The notes: generated by a model not told the origin, from the sequence alone. DNA of 64,000 nucleotides from Budvicia diplopodorum (GCF_009800925.1 NZ_WOYF01000005.1:1-64000), one strand, 5' to 3'. Positions 1 through 9,560 are shown, counted from the stretch's first letter. Made by a program: numbers and translations.

Positions 1-1260
1 AGCTCGGCGACCGATAAACTGATAGTGACCGGCGATACCTCCGGTAATACCGGCGTTGTTGTCAACAACGTCAACGGTGCCGGTGACCAGACGGTGAACG
101 GGATTGAAGTGGTGAGGGTTGGCGGTGCATCTAACGGTACCTTTACGCTCAATAACCGTGCGGTAGCCGGAGCTTATGAGTACTTCCTGAATAAGGGCGG
201 TGTTGCAACACCGAACGACGGCGGCTGGTATCTGCGCTCTCAGATCCCGTCACCAACGCCGGTTGATCCAACCGATCCGGATGCGCCGACGCCGACACTA
301 ACACCAACGCCTGCTGACAATATCATCCGTCCTGAGGCGGGCAGCTACATGGCCAATATGGCCGCGGCCGGTAAACTGTTTAACCTGCGCTTAGAAGATC
401 GTGAAGGTCGGGCAGAGAACTCCAGTATGTGGCTACGTCAGGTGGGCAACCGCACCAAGTTCAGAGACACCAGCGGTCAGATTAAAACCGCCACCAACAC
501 CTATGTGATTCAGGGCGGCGGTGAAGTGGCGCAGGCACAGTTCAGCGATAAAGACCGCTTAGGCGTGGGCGTGATGCTGGGCTACGGCCAGTCAGACAGC
601 CAGAGTGGGAATAGCCGCAGCGGTTATAGCTCCAAAGGCCGGGTTGACGGCTACAGCGGCGGCGTTTACGCCACCTGGTATCAGGATGCCAACACCCTGA
701 ACGGTCTGTATGTGGACAGCTGGATGCAGTACAGCTGGTTGAACGCGGATGTGAACGGCGAGCAGCTATCTAACGAGAGCTACGACATCGACGGAATGAG
801 TGCCTCGGTTGAAGCCGGGTACCGTATGCCGGTTTATCAGGGCGAAAATGGCGATGTGTTTATCACGCCACAGGCTCAGGTAACCTGGAGCGGTATCAGC
901 GCTGACGACCACCGTGAAGTTAACGGTACCCGCGTGACTTCATCGGGTGAGAACAACGTGCAGACCCGTCTGGGCGTGAAGCTGTCCCGTGACGGCGTGA
1001 GCGACGGCGACAAAGGTAAAGACAAGCTATTTACCGTGTATGCCGAAGCTAACTGGTTGCACAACAGCCAGCAGTCGGGTGCCGTGCTGGACGGCGTGGC
1101 GGTCAAGCAAGCGGGCAACGCTAACGTGGGCGAGCTGAAGCTGGGGGCCGAAGGTCAACTGAATAAGCACGTTAATCTGTGGACCAACGTGGCTCAGCAA
1201 ATGGGTGATGAAGGCTATAGCGATACTGCGTTAACCGTCGGATTTAAATATAAGTTCTGA
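1..1260 (+). CDS. Autotransporter (type Va secretion), C-terminal part; 5' end outside window
   Basis: The reading frame is already open at base 1, so the start lies upstream of the window. The visible 419 or so residues comprise the end of a pertactin/AIDA-like passenger (Gly/Asn/Val-rich beta-helix segment), a Pro/Thr-rich linker of PTPT-type repeats near residues 75-100, and a full autotransporter beta-barrel domain of about 280 residues ending in GFKYKF, a terminal aromatic signature of outer-membrane barrels. The barrel inserts in the outer membrane and exports the passenger. The passenger's function cannot be told from this part. A strong terminator follows directly. A degraded copy of its last codons and terminator lies about 340 bp downstream. 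Confidence 0.93.
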   Translation, partial: SSATDKLIVTGDTSGNTGVVVNNVNGAGDQTVNGIEVVRVGGASNGTFTLNNRAVAGAYEYFLNKGGVATPNDGGWYLRSQIPSPTPVDPTDPDAPTPTLTPTPADNIIRPEAGSYMANMAAAGKLFNLRLEDREGRAENSSMWLRQVGNRTKFRDTSGQIKTATNTYVIQGGGEVAQAQFSDKDRLGVGVMLGYGQSDSQSGNSRSGYSSKGRVDGYSGGVYATWYQDANTLNGLYVDSWMQYSWLNADVNGEQLSNESYDIDGMSASVEAGYRMPVYQGENGDVFITPQAQVTWSGISADDHREVNGTRVTSSGENNVQTRLGVKLSRDGVSDGDKGKDKLFTVYAEANWLHNSQQSGAVLDGVAVKQAGNANVGELKLGAEGQLNKHVNLWTNVAQQMGDEGYSDTALTVGFKYKF

Positions 1261-1273
1261 TAATCCGCTAATA

Positions 1274-1304
1274 AAAGGCCCGCCATGAATAATGGCGGGC
1301 CTTT
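1274..1304 (+). terminator. Rho-independent terminator of the autotransporter gene
   Basis: A 13-bp perfect stem (AAAGGCCCGCCAT / ATGGCGGGCCTTT) with a short GAATA-type loop begins about a dozen bases after the stop codon. Confidence 0.9.
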
Positions 1305-1358
1305 ATCTTATCAACGGTCATAGTTTACGTTTTATCCGGATCAAGGAATGTAGAACAT

Positions 1359-1541
1359 ATGGAAATCAGATCTAAACCTTGCTGTCATTATTGCGAAGAT
1401 AGCCGACACGTTAGAAAACACGGCACATCGCGAGCACGTATTCAGCGCTATTTATGCTCTGCCTGTAATAGAACTTTTCAGACCCGTTATATTTATCAGA
1501 GAAATAAATCTGATAGTAATCGTGTAATTAAAAATGATTAG
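1359..1541 (+). pseudogene. IS1 InsA-like zinc-ribbon fragment
   Basis: The 60-residue reading frame has two CxxC pairs (CHYC, CSAC) and the motif QRYLCSACNRTFQTRY, typical of the N-terminal zinc ribbon of IS1-family InsA. Just after the stop, in another frame from about 1541, the codons read DKGQDYSEIARHLGM, which resembles the helix-turn-helix that normally follows in InsA. The gene therefore looks frameshifted. No InsB transposase and no IS1 ends are visible. A reasonable AAGGA ribosome-binding site precedes the ATG, so the zinc ribbon may still be translated. A similar orphan lies near 16.8 kb. Confidence 0.7.
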
Positions 1542-1587
1542 ATAAAGGACAAGATTATTCAGAAATTGCCCGTCATCTGGGAATGCA

Positions 1588-1695
1588 AATGAGGGATGAT
1601 GGCTATAGCGATACGGAGTTAACCGACTGATTTAAATATAAGTTATAATAATCAGCTAATAAAAATCCTGCAATAATGATTGCGGGACTTTTATG
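1588..1695 (+). pseudogene. Degenerate second copy of the autotransporter 3' end and terminator
   Basis: From about 1588 the sequence repeats, with substitutions and small indels, the last codons of the autotransporter gene (CAAATG..GATGATGGCTATAGCGATAC..TTAACCG..TTTAAATATAAGTT), then its trailer (AATCAGCTAATAAAAA) and a weakened version of its terminator hairpin (CCTGCAATAATGATTGCGGG). The frame is broken by an early TGA. It is the relic of a duplicated autotransporter gene, or of a duplication of its tail only. Confidence 0.85.
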
Positions 1696-1814
1696 CCCCC
1701 ACAACCATATTGATTCCAGTTAATGAGTGCTAACAAATAGAGAACATAGTTATAGATTTATTCAGACCTTTATAAAGGTATCATTGAAGTTGGTTGACGA
1801 CAGAAGAACCGAAT

Positions 1815-1909
1815 TGGCGGAAAGTCACAGGAGTCGAACCTGCCAAGGACCGCTGGCGGCCCCATCTGGATTTGAAATCCAGCCGCCCCACCGGGAGCGA
1901 TGACCTTCC
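1815..1909 (-). tRNA. selC: tRNA-Sec (anticodon UCA)
   Basis: The reverse complement folds as a 95-nt selenocysteine tRNA with encoded CCA. It has an 8-bp acceptor stem (GGAAGGTC / GACTTTCC, one G-U pair), the anticodon loop TTTCAAA giving UCA, a long variable arm (GGGGCCGCCAGCGGTCC) and a T-arm GGTTCGACTCC. It differs from E. coli selC at only a handful of positions as I recall that sequence. It decodes UGA with SelB and is charged to Sec by SelA, both encoded 3-6 kb away, and serves the UGA codon of fdoG in this window. selC is a well-known integration hotspot in enterobacteria; accessory DNA adjoins its 3' end here. Confidence 0.97.
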
Positions 1910-1944
1910 ATTTAGCGGAAAATGTACAATGAGCGAGATCGATG

Positions 1945-1975
1945 ATTATACATATAAAACTCTAAGATTCGTATC
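1945..1975 (-). promoter_or_regulatory. Candidate selC promoter
   Basis: On the minus strand a TATAAT hexamer (1950-1945) lies about 35 bp upstream of the tRNA 5' end, followed by a G/C-rich stretch. The -35 element is weak. Assignment rests on position and the -10 match only. Confidence 0.35.
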
Positions 1976-2077
1976 CTCTATTTTTGGTTCCCCCGCCAAC
2001 GGCCGTGCGCTAAAGGGCAATAGTGGCCTCATGCTTTTCTCTGCCATTCCACCTTTTCGGCCCCAATATCGGCCGGT

Positions 2078-2491
2078 TTAAAAGATTATTTCTCCGTATT
2101 TATCCCGATACTCTTTTGGCGTGATGCCGTGCTCTTTCTTAAATACTGAATAGAAATACTGTAATGACGGATATCCACACATCTGCGAAATTTCATTAAT
2201 CGCCAGCGTACTGGCAGCTAAAAACTCACTGGCCCGGTTAAGCTTTTCCTGATGGATAAGCCCATGAATGGTATTGCCGGTTTCATCTTTAAAACGTTTC
2301 TCAAGGTTAGAGCGAGAGATACCAATGGCGTCCAGTACCTGTTCAACTTTGATGCCTTTACAGGCGTGATAGCGGATAAAATGCATCGCCTGAATCACCG
2401 CAGGGTCGCGCAGAGAGCGGTAGTCCGTTGAGCGCCGTTCAACGACTTTAATCGGCGGAACCAAAATACGCCGCTCGCCGATCTTTGCCCG
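2078..2491 (-). pseudogene. xylR: xylR 3' remnant (xylose operon activator, AraC-type DNA-binding domain only)
   Basis: The frame encodes about the last 135 residues of XylR. They begin with RRILVPPIKVVERRSTDY, matching the end of the sugar-binding domain, followed by the whole AraC-type double helix-turn-helix (GISRSNLEKRF; MCGYPSLQYFYSVFKKEHG; TPKEYRDKY). Intact XylR has about 392 residues, so the xylose-sensing part is missing. Upstream the frame stops and becomes the opposite-strand tail of xylB. A TTG at 2464 could in principle start a stand-alone DNA-binding domain, but no ribosome-binding site is evident. Confidence 0.9.
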
Positions 2492-2602
2492 CGGCTACCG
2501 CTGGAGCAATTACACACTCCTGTTGCCGAACGTCATCAGTACTATCAGCAAAAACGGGTAATTTTCAAGCAACTCTATCTGCAGTTGCTTCCGCTGTGCT
2601 AA
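2489..2602 (+). pseudogene. xylB: xylB 3' remnant (xylulokinase tail)
   Basis: The plus-strand frame ending at TAA 2600-2602 reads PLEQLHTPVAERHQYYQQ, then KRVIFKQLYLQLLPLC. This matches the C-terminal end of E. coli XylB (PLEQ..., ...IYQQLLPL) as I recall it. The preceding 450 or so residues are absent. It abuts the xylR remnant tail to tail with the polarity expected if everything between the two ends of a divergent xylBA-xylFGHR locus had been deleted. Confidence 0.85.
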
Positions 2603-2781
2603 ATCATCTCAATCGGGCTGGCCATCTTGCGGTGGCCGGTACTGCTAGAATCTCAGAGTTGATAGCCGATTTTTCCGTTATTATTCAAACTCAATAATAA
2701 TATTTCCCTTTCGCCCAGATGTTATTTAATTCGTTCAGGTCTATGCTTATAGCGTTATCCATTTATCCGAAGGAATTCACT

Positions 2782-3123
2782 ATGCGAATGACCGTTGCTT
2801 TACCTCTATTGTTGAGCTTATGTTTTGCTTCCGGCGTCATGGCCGCTGATACCACGACTAAAGCTCCGTCCGAAGCTCAAACCGCCCAGCGTGAAAAAAT
2901 GACCACCTGTAATAAAGAAGCTGCGGATAAATCACTCAAAGGTGATGAGCGTAAAGCGTTTATGTCTAACTGTCTGAAAGCCAAACCAGCCGCTGAAGAA
3001 GGTAAGAAAATGACCCCGCAGCAGCAAAAAATGGGGGCTTGTAATACCGAAGCCGCCGGTAAGGGCCTCAAAGGCGAAGAGCGTAAAACCTTTATGTCTA
3101 GCTGCCTGAAAAAAGCCGCGTAA
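2782..3123 (+). CDS. psiF: PsiF-family secreted small protein
   Basis: The product has 113 residues: a signal peptide (MRMTVALPLLLSLCFASGVMAA) and two copies of the PsiF repeat, each with C-N-x-E-A-A-x-K-x-L-K-G-x-E-R-K-x-F-M-S-x-C-L-K. The paired Cys residues suggest disulfides in the periplasm. E. coli PsiF is phosphate-starvation inducible; its molecular role is unknown. The ATG at 2782 is preferred over the upstream ATG at 2719 because AAGGA precedes it and the signal peptide starts there. Confidence 0.88.
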   Translation: MRMTVALPLLLSLCFASGVMAADTTTKAPSEAQTAQREKMTTCNKEAADKSLKGDERKAFMSNCLKAKPAAEEGKKMTPQQQKMGACNTEAAGKGLKGEERKTFMSSCLKKAA

Positions 3124-3292
3124 TAACGATTTACTGAGTTTATTTCCCAGCAGAATGCCCGTTTAAGGGCGTTCTGCTGACTGCTTGTTGCTGTTCTTTC
3201 GCTAGTTAATCCTTTCTGCTTTACCTCCGACAGCAAATCCAATAGCAAGCCCAACAACATTTAGGCTTGAATTCGTTCGCAGAAAAGCGCAT

Positions 3293-3316
3293 GATATTGT
3301 TATATTATAACATATC
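3293..3316 (+). promoter_or_regulatory. Candidate Zur operator upstream of rpmJ2
   Basis: The near-palindrome with core TTGTTATATTATAACATA matches the enterobacterial Zur-box pattern (ATGTTATA-N-TATAACAT). It lies 17 bp before the start of a zinc-free L36 paralog, a classic Zur target, so repression under zinc-replete conditions is expected. Confidence 0.75.
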
Positions 3317-3332
3317 AATTCATGAGGTATTT

Positions 3333-3476
3333 ATGCAGGTTTTAAGCTCTCTACGCTCCGCTAAACGGCGCCATCCCGACTGTAAAATAGTTCGTCGCAA
3401 CGGCAGAGTCTACGTGATATGTAAGTCGAATCCGCGGTTTAAAGCGGTGCAGGGCGGTAAGAAAAAGAAGCGTTGA
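3333..3476 (+). CDS. ykgO: Zinc-independent ribosomal protein L36 paralog (YkgO/RpmJ2)
   Basis: The product is a 47-residue basic protein ([20 protein letters not shown]..., ending GGKKKKR) of the bL36 family. It lacks the full CxxC...C...H zinc site of the usual L36, which marks the C-minus paralog that replaces the zinc form when zinc is scarce. E. coli ykgO is co-transcribed with rpmE2 (ykgM); no rpmE2 is present here. The ATG at 3333 is preceded by GAGG, whereas an upstream in-frame start would overlap the operator. Confidence 0.88.
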   Translation: MQVLSSLRSAKRRHPDCKIVRRNGRVYVICKSNPRFKAVQGGKKKKR

Positions 3477-4292
3477 TGATATTGAAAGAGCCTTGGCTTT
3501 TTTGATTTTCGGCACCGATAGGCTGGTAGGGATACTTCTCCGGCCTGCTAGCTTTTGGGGTCAGTTCAAAAAAACGGGATGACGACCCTAGGACAGGGGC
3601 AAAACCAAAGAAAATAGCCCTCTCCCTGTAAGCGCTTACTAACATTCTTTACCATCATCCCGCCTACCCGATAAAAGCCTACGCCCATATAATTCAAAGT
3701 AGAGGTCTATAAAATGGCTATTTATTAGTCAGATAAACGCGCCATCCCTATCTATGTTAGTAACCACTAACATAAAACAGCCATTTTGCGTTGCATTTCC
3801 AATAATAGAGCCCTATAAAACACGATAAGTACTCAATCGGCTCATATAACGTTTATTGTCTACACCCACAGCCGTTCTACGCTGTCAGCGAATTATTCAC
3901 CGCAAGAGGAAAGCGCCATTTCTCGTTTTTACTATTTGTTGTCATTTCAGAATAAAGCAAACGCAAACGCTATATGGAACAAAAATAACCAGACATCTGA
4001 CTTTATTTATAGCGCTAAGCAGCCCGGTTATAGGTGGTTGAGATAAAGCATGGTAAATTATTAACCAAGTCGTCTATTACTACAGTTACTCCCCACAATG
4101 ACCTAATAACGCATATTCTGACCAGTCTTCGGTGGATCCTTTCACCCATTTTTCTACGTCTGTACCCAGAGCTATCAGCGCGCAAGAGAAGCTCGATACA
4201 TATCGAGTCAACGAACGCCGTTACCACCTCGAGTACCACAGGTATATCGTTCTATACGGAAATACCGCCATTTATTACAAGGGCATGATGTT
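3477..4292. other. 816-bp intergenic stretch, no convincing gene
   Basis: Short reading frames on both strands have poor composition, no family resemblance and no clear ribosome-binding sites. An ACGGGATGACGACC piece near 3575 resembles the end of the dispersed hairpin repeat seen elsewhere in the window. The part from 3700 to 4290 is A/T-rich and may include the ygjV promoter. Confidence 0.6.
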
Positions 4293-4862
4293 ATGACATA
4301 TTATTGGATTGCTCAGTCTATCGGGGGCTTAGCATTTCTGGTCGGTATCACGATGTTTTTTAACCGTAACGAACGCGGTTTTAAGTACCAGCTTTCCGGC
4401 TATTCGGCCATTATGAGCATCCATTTTTTTATGATGGGAGCCAATGCCGCCAGCATGAGCGTGCTGTTAAGCGCCATACGAACCCTAACATCAATTTGGT
4501 GGCGCAGCGTTTGGGTGATGATGATTTTTATTGCCCTGACGTTCACCTTAGCCACCATCAAAATCCAGCATCCGATCGAAATTCTACCCGTTGGCGGCAC
4601 CATCGCCAGTACTTGGGCCATGTTTCGCACCCACGGATTAAAAATGCGCAGCATTATGTGGTGCTCAACCGTCTGCTGGGTTACCCATAATATCTGGATC
4701 GGCTCTATTGGCGGATCGCTGATTGAATCCAGCTTTCTAGTCATGAACGGCTTTAATATTATTCGCTTCTACCGCATGCAGAAACGCGGCATCGACCCGT
4801 TCGCCGTTGAAAGCAAAGCGGTTAAGGCAAAAGAGTTAGAAGAAGCCCAAAAGAATAAATAA
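4293..4862 (+). CDS. ygjV: YgjV family inner-membrane protein
   Basis: The product has 189 residues and about six hydrophobic segments, and closely matches YgjV along its whole length (start MTYYWIAQSIGGLAFLVGI; late motif GSIGGSLIESSFLVMNGFNI; then RMQKRGIDPF). It is a polytopic inner-membrane protein of unknown function. The tail is charged and cytoplasmic. The ATG is followed at once by the family's conserved first residues. Confidence 0.9.
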   Translation: MTYYWIAQSIGGLAFLVGITMFFNRNERGFKYQLSGYSAIMSIHFFMMGANAASMSVLLSAIRTLTSIWWRSVWVMMIFIALTFTLATIKIQHPIEILPVGGTIASTWAMFRTHGLKMRSIMWCSTVCWVTHNIWIGSIGGSLIESSFLVMNGFNIIRFYRMQKRGIDPFAVESKAVKAKELEEAQKNK

Positions 4863-4920
4863 CCAAAACCAGTAAGTAGATAGCGATACCCGAACCCAAC
4901 CAGGCCGGGCATCGCTCTAT

Positions 4921-6801
4921 CTAGTCCAAAAACAAACCACTATCGCGCAACAAATGGTCATTCCCCTGCCGACGGGTAAATCCACTGCGATCAAAAAACT
5001 CCAGCACCTGAATCGCCAGCTTACGCCCGACCCCGAGCCTGTCGCGAAAATCTGCCGCACAGGTACTTCCCTGAGTGGTGTGCATCGTTCGGATTAAATC
5101 AGCAAACTGACGAATTCGGCCGCTCAGATAGTAGCGATCCTTAACCACCGCCGTCACGTGGCCTAGCTGGGCCCCTTTACGCAGCACCGCCCTGACCTGC
5201 TGCTCATCTAACCCCAGCTCCGTTGCCAAATCGCGCACCCAGTAAGGCTCGTCGCCAAACTGAGTCGCTAAACGTTCCCATACGGCTAGCTCTTCACCGG
5301 TAAAGGCTAGGCTAAACTCGGGCAGATGCAGCCAGCCACGGCTGTTACTCACTACCCCATCGCTGAGTAAATTATCGATTAAAGCAAATACCAACCCTTC
5401 AGGCTCAGAAGGCAAAGCCATACGCCGCAAGCGGGCGCGGCCGAGTCCGAGTTGATCTAAATGCTGCTCATGGAAAATTCTGAGGGTTTCAGTCAGGCAG
5501 TGTCTGAAAGCATCCTCTTTACTTGGGTCCAGCGCCGTATCACCCACCACTTTCGCCTGAGCATTAGCCAGCAAGTTCTGAAGCCCGGCATCCGTTAGCT
5601 GACGCGCCCAGCCAAACTCCGCCAAAGACAAACTACCTTCGACCAAGCGTAAACCAAGAATCTGAGCGTCATTGGTGGCCAGACTAAGCTGATGCAACCG
5701 CTCTAAATATTCCGGCTGGCGTTTACCCCGGCGCGGCGGCAAAAGGGATAATACCCGCGCCCCGCCCAACGTTTCGCGGGCGCTGATGTCCCGCACAATA
5801 ATCCGGTCATTTTCCACCAGCAATAGCGGCTCATCGAATACCAGCTCTACCAGCACCTCTCTGCCGACGCTCATCGCCTCGTCCTGCAAGAGAGAAACCC
5901 GACCGGTTGTATGGTTCACCGAGTGATGAAGGTGCACCGATTGCCAGTGGCGCAGCGGTTTATCACAGTGCAGCAAAGCCAGCACCCGATCGCGGCTCTC
6001 CGGCGGTTGCTGCTCAAGCAGCCAATCGCCGCGGCTAACCTCTTGTTTACTAATATCACCGGCAATGTTCAGGGCAATACGATCGCCAGCTCCGCCCTGC
6101 TCCGACGGTTGATTCTGAGCGTGAATGCCTCTGACCCGAACCGGACGATGAGCGCCGCTCAGCCACAGCGTGTCGCCAATCCTGACTTTTCCGCTAAAGG
6201 CAGTACCCGTCACGACCAAGCCACTGCCCTTCACGGTAAAAACACGGTCTACCGCTAAGCGGAAGCGGTGCTCGGTTGCCTGAATATTATCAAGGCTGGC
6301 CTGATGCAGAGCAACCAAGCGCTGGCGAAGCTCAGCAACGCCGGTTCCTGCCGGAGCAGCCGTGACAAACATCGGGCAGTCATGCCAGCCCTGAGCGTTA
6401 AGCTCATCGCTAACCTGTCGCCGAACTTGATCAACCCGATCTACGCTCACGCGATCGGCTTTAGTCAGCGCCACGGTAATTGCCGGAACCCCGACCAAGC
6501 GCAAAATCGCCAAATGTTCACGCGTCTGGGCCATGATGCCGTCATCGCAGGCCACTACCAGCAAGGCATGCTGTACGCCGTCAACGCCGGCCAGCATGTT
6601 GGCTAAGAATTTTTCATGTCCGGGAACGTCAATAAAGCCTAGCACCTGACTGTCTGCCAACGGAAGGTAGGCATAGCCGAGATCGATAGTCATTCCCCGG
6701 CGTTTTTCTTCCGGTAGCCGGTCGGTGTCACCGCTGCCGGTCAGGGCCTGTAGCAAGGTAGATTTGCCGTGGTCAACGTGCCCGGCGGTTGCAATAATCA
6801 T
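4921..6801 (-). CDS. selB: Selenocysteine-specific elongation factor SelB
   Basis: This is a 626-residue translational GTPase. It has G1 GHVDHGKST at residues 7-15, the switch II motif DVPGHE near 58-63, and TKAD further on, followed by EF-Tu-like beta-barrels and C-terminal winged-helix domains ([23 protein letters not shown] near the end) that bind the SECIS hairpin in the mRNA. It delivers Sec-tRNA to UGA codons. Its start overlaps the end of selA by 4 bp, so the two are translated as a pair. Length matches the family (E. coli 614). Confidence 0.97.
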   Translation of the reverse strand: MIIATAGHVDHGKSTLLQALTGSGDTDRLPEEKRRGMTIDLGYAYLPLADSQVLGFIDVPGHEKFLANMLAGVDGVQHALLVVACDDGIMAQTREHLAILRLVGVPAITVALTKADRVSVDRVDQVRRQVSDELNAQGWHDCPMFVTAAPAGTGVAELRQRLVALHQASLDNIQATEHRFRLAVDRVFTVKGSGLVVTGTAFSGKVRIGDTLWLSGAHRPVRVRGIHAQNQPSEQGGAGDRIALNIAGDISKQEVSRGDWLLEQQPPESRDRVLALLHCDKPLRHWQSVHLHHSVNHTTGRVSLLQDEAMSVGREVLVELVFDEPLLLVENDRIIVRDISARETLGGARVLSLLPPRRGKRQPEYLERLHQLSLATNDAQILGLRLVEGSLSLAEFGWARQLTDAGLQNLLANAQAKVVGDTALDPSKEDAFRHCLTETLRIFHEQHLDQLGLGRARLRRMALPSEPEGLVFALIDNLLSDGVVSNSRGWLHLPEFSLAFTGEELAVWERLATQFGDEPYWVRDLATELGLDEQQVRAVLRKGAQLGHVTAVVKDRYYLSGRIRQFADLIRTMHTTQGSTCAADFRDRLGVGRKLAIQVLEFFDRSGFTRRQGNDHLLRDSGLFLD

Positions 6802-8189
6802 GCTAACAGCATCTCCAGCAGTTTACTTTCATCCTGAAGGCAACGTAAATCCAGCCACAGCTTACCTTCTTGTAAACGACCAATCACCGGCACCGGCAAT
6901 CTGCGCCACTGCTCGGCCAAGGCTTCCAGCGTGCGACCGCGCCCGTCTTTTGGCGTGAAGGTTAATGCATAGCTGGGGAGGCGATCGACCGGTAGCGAGC
7001 CGCTGCCGATTTGCGACAGGCAAGGCTCTGCCTCTACGTTAAACCGATCGCCGTATTTTTGCCGTAAAGGAGATAAAAGCTGCGCCGCCATTTGCTTCAT
7101 TTCCGACGCATCGCGGCTAAGTAATCGCAGAGTTGGCAAGGTTGACCGGAGGCGATCGGGCTGTTGATAAAGACGAAGCGTCGCTTCCAGCGCGGCCAGC
7201 GTGATTTTACCCGCCCGCAGCGCCCGCTTCAGCGGATGACGCTGTATTTTGTCAATCCAGAACTTAGAGCCGACAATAATCCCGGCCTGTGGGCCGCCTA
7301 AAAGCTTATCGCCGGAGAAGGTCACTAAATCTACGCCCGCCGCAATCAGATTCTGTGGCATCGGCTCTGCCGGTAGCCCGTATTGCTGTAAATCAATCAA
7401 AGAGCCGCTGCCCAAATCGGTGGCGACCGGTAGGTTTAGCTCACGGCCCAGCGTAACCAGATCCTGTTCATCTACCGCGGCGGTAAACCCCTGAATGCTG
7501 TAATTGCTGGTATGAACCTTCATCAGTAGGCCGGTGTTTTCATTCGCCGCATCGCGATAATCGCGTAGATGGGTACGGTTGGTGGTTCCGACTTCAACCA
7601 GTCGGCACCCGGCCTGACGCATCACGTCCGGTACCCGGAACGCTCCGCCAATTTCAACCAGTTCACCGCGAGACACTACCACGTCTTTGCCCGGCGCTAC
7701 GGTTGCCAGCATCAACAGCACCGCCGCCGCATTGTTATTAACGATACAAGCCGCCTGTGCGCCGGTTAGCTCGCAGAGTAGGTCAGAAATGACGTTGTCC
7801 CGGTGGCCGCGGCCTGCGCCGTCGAGATCGTATTCCAGCGTAACCGCATTACGCATTGCGCTGGCAACCGCCTCTATCGCCTCTTCGGCCAAAAGCGCCC
7901 GCCCCAGATTGGTATGCAGCACGGTACCGCTTAGATTAAACACCGGCTGTAGCCCCGGCCGCAGCTTGGCGGTTAAATAACGCTGCGCCTCACCGGCCCA
8001 GTCAGAAGCCCAGGCAGGTAGGCTGGCGGTGCGGGTAATTTCCTGTCGGGCCAGATCCTGTAAATAACGCAATGACTCAACCGCTAAATGCTGACCAAAC
8101 TCCAACACCAGCGCAGACATTTCTGGCTCATTGAGTAAACGGTCAACGGATGGGATTTGGCTATAAAGAGACTGAGTCTGGCTATTCAT
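6798..8189 (-). CDS. selA: L-seryl-tRNA(Sec) selenium transferase SelA
   Basis: The product is a 463-residue PLP enzyme that converts Ser-tRNA(Sec) to Sec-tRNA(Sec) using selenophosphate. The PLP lysine is K295 in [14 protein letters not shown], the same position as in E. coli. The N-terminal tRNA-binding region and the NTNLGRALL and VELGTTNRTH-type motifs are present. First gene of selA-selB; the roughly 220-bp upstream gap to the divergent dehydrogenase gene should carry the promoter. Confidence 0.97.
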   Translation of the reverse strand: MNSQTQSLYSQIPSVDRLLNEPEMSALVLEFGQHLAVESLRYLQDLARQEITRTASLPAWASDWAGEAQRYLTAKLRPGLQPVFNLSGTVLHTNLGRALLAEEAIEAVASAMRNAVTLEYDLDGAGRGHRDNVISDLLCELTGAQAACIVNNNAAAVLLMLATVAPGKDVVVSRGELVEIGGAFRVPDVMRQAGCRLVEVGTTNRTHLRDYRDAANENTGLLMKVHTSNYSIQGFTAAVDEQDLVTLGRELNLPVATDLGSGSLIDLQQYGLPAEPMPQNLIAAGVDLVTFSGDKLLGGPQAGIIVGSKFWIDKIQRHPLKRALRAGKITLAALEATLRLYQQPDRLRSTLPTLRLLSRDASEMKQMAAQLLSPLRQKYGDRFNVEAEPCLSQIGSGSLPVDRLPSYALTFTPKDGRGRTLEALAEQWRRLPVPVIGRLQEGKLWLDLRCLQDESKLLEMLLA

Positions 8190-8413
8190 TATTGCGGCCT
8201 GTTAAAAATTAATAACGCTAATATATCGGCTAGTTGCCGTGAGGTGAAGCGCGAGGTTTACCGCTCGGGGCTCATGTCCAGAAAATGGTGAAAATAATGA
8301 ATAACAACTATGCTTAGCGGGAATAAACAGACTCCACATCTTCATCAATCCAATCAGCTTTTGATAGCCTTTATTCGTTCAACCCCACAAGCATTACAAG
8401 GTATATAACCATC

Positions 8414-9475
8414 ATGTCTATGAATATTCGCAGCTTTGCCGCAACCGCCGAAACGGCACCTGTCGCTTTACACCACATTATTCGCCGCGACCCACGAGAA
8501 AACGATGTGGTGATTAACATTGCTTACTGTGGCGTTTGCCACTCTGATATCCATCAGGCCCGCAATGAGTGGCATAACACAATTTATCCGGTAGTACCGG
8601 GGCATGAAATTATTGGTCAGGTTACCGCCGTGGGTACAAACGTGACTAAGTTTAAATCAGGCGACTGGGTTGGCGTTGGCTGTATGGTCGACTCCTGCCA
8701 GCACTGCGCTTCCTGCGCTGAAGGCCTTGAGCAGTTCTGTGAAAACGGCGCTACGTTCACCTATAACGGCAAAGATCGCCACGACGGTAGCATGACCTAC
8801 GGTGGCTACTCAGAACAAATCGTTGTTTCAGACAGGTTTGTATTAACCCTGCCGGAAAAGCTCGATCCTAAATCTGCCGCACCGTTGCTATGCGCCGGTA
8901 TTACCACCTATTCACCGCTGCGCCACTGGAATATTGGCAAAGGTCACAAAGTGGCGATAGTTGGCCTTGGCGGTCTGGGCCATATGGGCGTGAAGTTTGC
9001 CAAAGCAATGGGCGCAGACGTGACGCTGTTTACCCGCTCAGCCGGAAAAGAACAAGAAGCGCTGCGCTTAGGTGCCGATCGCGTGGTGCTATCCACTAAT
9101 CCCGATCGAATGAAAGAGTTAGTGGACCATTTTGACTTCATTCTTGATACCGTGCCGCATCAGCATGACCTCAACCCATATATTGCCGCGCTGAAGCGTG
9201 ACGGTGTCCATGTGTTAGTTGGCCTGCTGGAACCGATAGAGCCAGCCTTTCACAGCGGGCCGCTGGTAAGACGCCGTAAGACGCTGGCCGGTTCACTGAT
9301 CGGTGGTATCCCTGAAACTCAGGAGATGCTCGATTTCTGCGCCCAGCACGACATTACCTGTGACGTGGAGATGATTAATATTCAGGACATTAATCAGGCC
9401 TATACCCGTATGCTGAAAAGCGATGTGAAGTACCGGTTTGTGATTGATATGAAGTCGATTGAAGTAGAAGCATAG
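8414..9475 (+). CDS. Zinc-dependent NADP alcohol/aldehyde dehydrogenase, YahK type
   Basis: The product has 353 residues in the medium-chain dehydrogenase family, cinnamyl-alcohol-dehydrogenase group. The catalytic zinc site is YCGVCHSD plus PGHE. The structural zinc cysteines lie in CQHCASCAEGLEQFC. The Rossmann motif is VGLGGLGHMG. LLCAGITTYSPLRHW and GGIPETQEMLDFC strongly recall E. coli YahK, a broad-range aldehyde reductase. Divergent from selAB and not obviously part of an operon. Confidence 0.9.
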   Translation: MSMNIRSFAATAETAPVALHHIIRRDPRENDVVINIAYCGVCHSDIHQARNEWHNTIYPVVPGHEIIGQVTAVGTNVTKFKSGDWVGVGCMVDSCQHCASCAEGLEQFCENGATFTYNGKDRHDGSMTYGGYSEQIVVSDRFVLTLPEKLDPKSAAPLLCAGITTYSPLRHWNIGKGHKVAIVGLGGLGHMGVKFAKAMGADVTLFTRSAGKEQEALRLGADRVVLSTNPDRMKELVDHFDFILDTVPHQHDLNPYIAALKRDGVHVLVGLLEPIEPAFHSGPLVRRRKTLAGSLIGGIPETQEMLDFCAQHDITCDVEMINIQDINQAYTRMLKSDVKYRFVIDMKSIEVEA

Positions 9476-9498
9476 GGATTTTCTTGCCCTCTACTACC

Positions 9499-9560
9499 GT
9501 CATCCCGGCGAAAGCCGGGACCCAGATTTAACGAACAAACTGACGCTTAGCCAAAGGCCG
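9499..9560 (+). repeat. Dispersed hairpin repeat, copy 1
   Basis: It begins GTCATCCCGGCGAAAGCCGGGA, a 7-bp GC stem closed by a GAAA tetraloop, and continues into CCCAGATTTAACG..AACTGACGCTTAGCC, shared with copies 2 and 4. Confidence 0.8.

Noticed and set aside
1794-2081. 95-residue plus-strand reading frame
   Set aside because: It runs across the tRNA-Sec gene on the other strand and has no protein-family resemblance.
2485-2697. 70-residue plus-strand reading frame
   Set aside because: It overlaps the xylB tail in a different frame; the xylB frame has clear homology, this one has none.
3720-4290. Possible internal repeats (TCTACGCTGTCAGCG versus TCTACGTCTGTACCC)
   Set aside because: Similarity is short and interrupted and could be chance.
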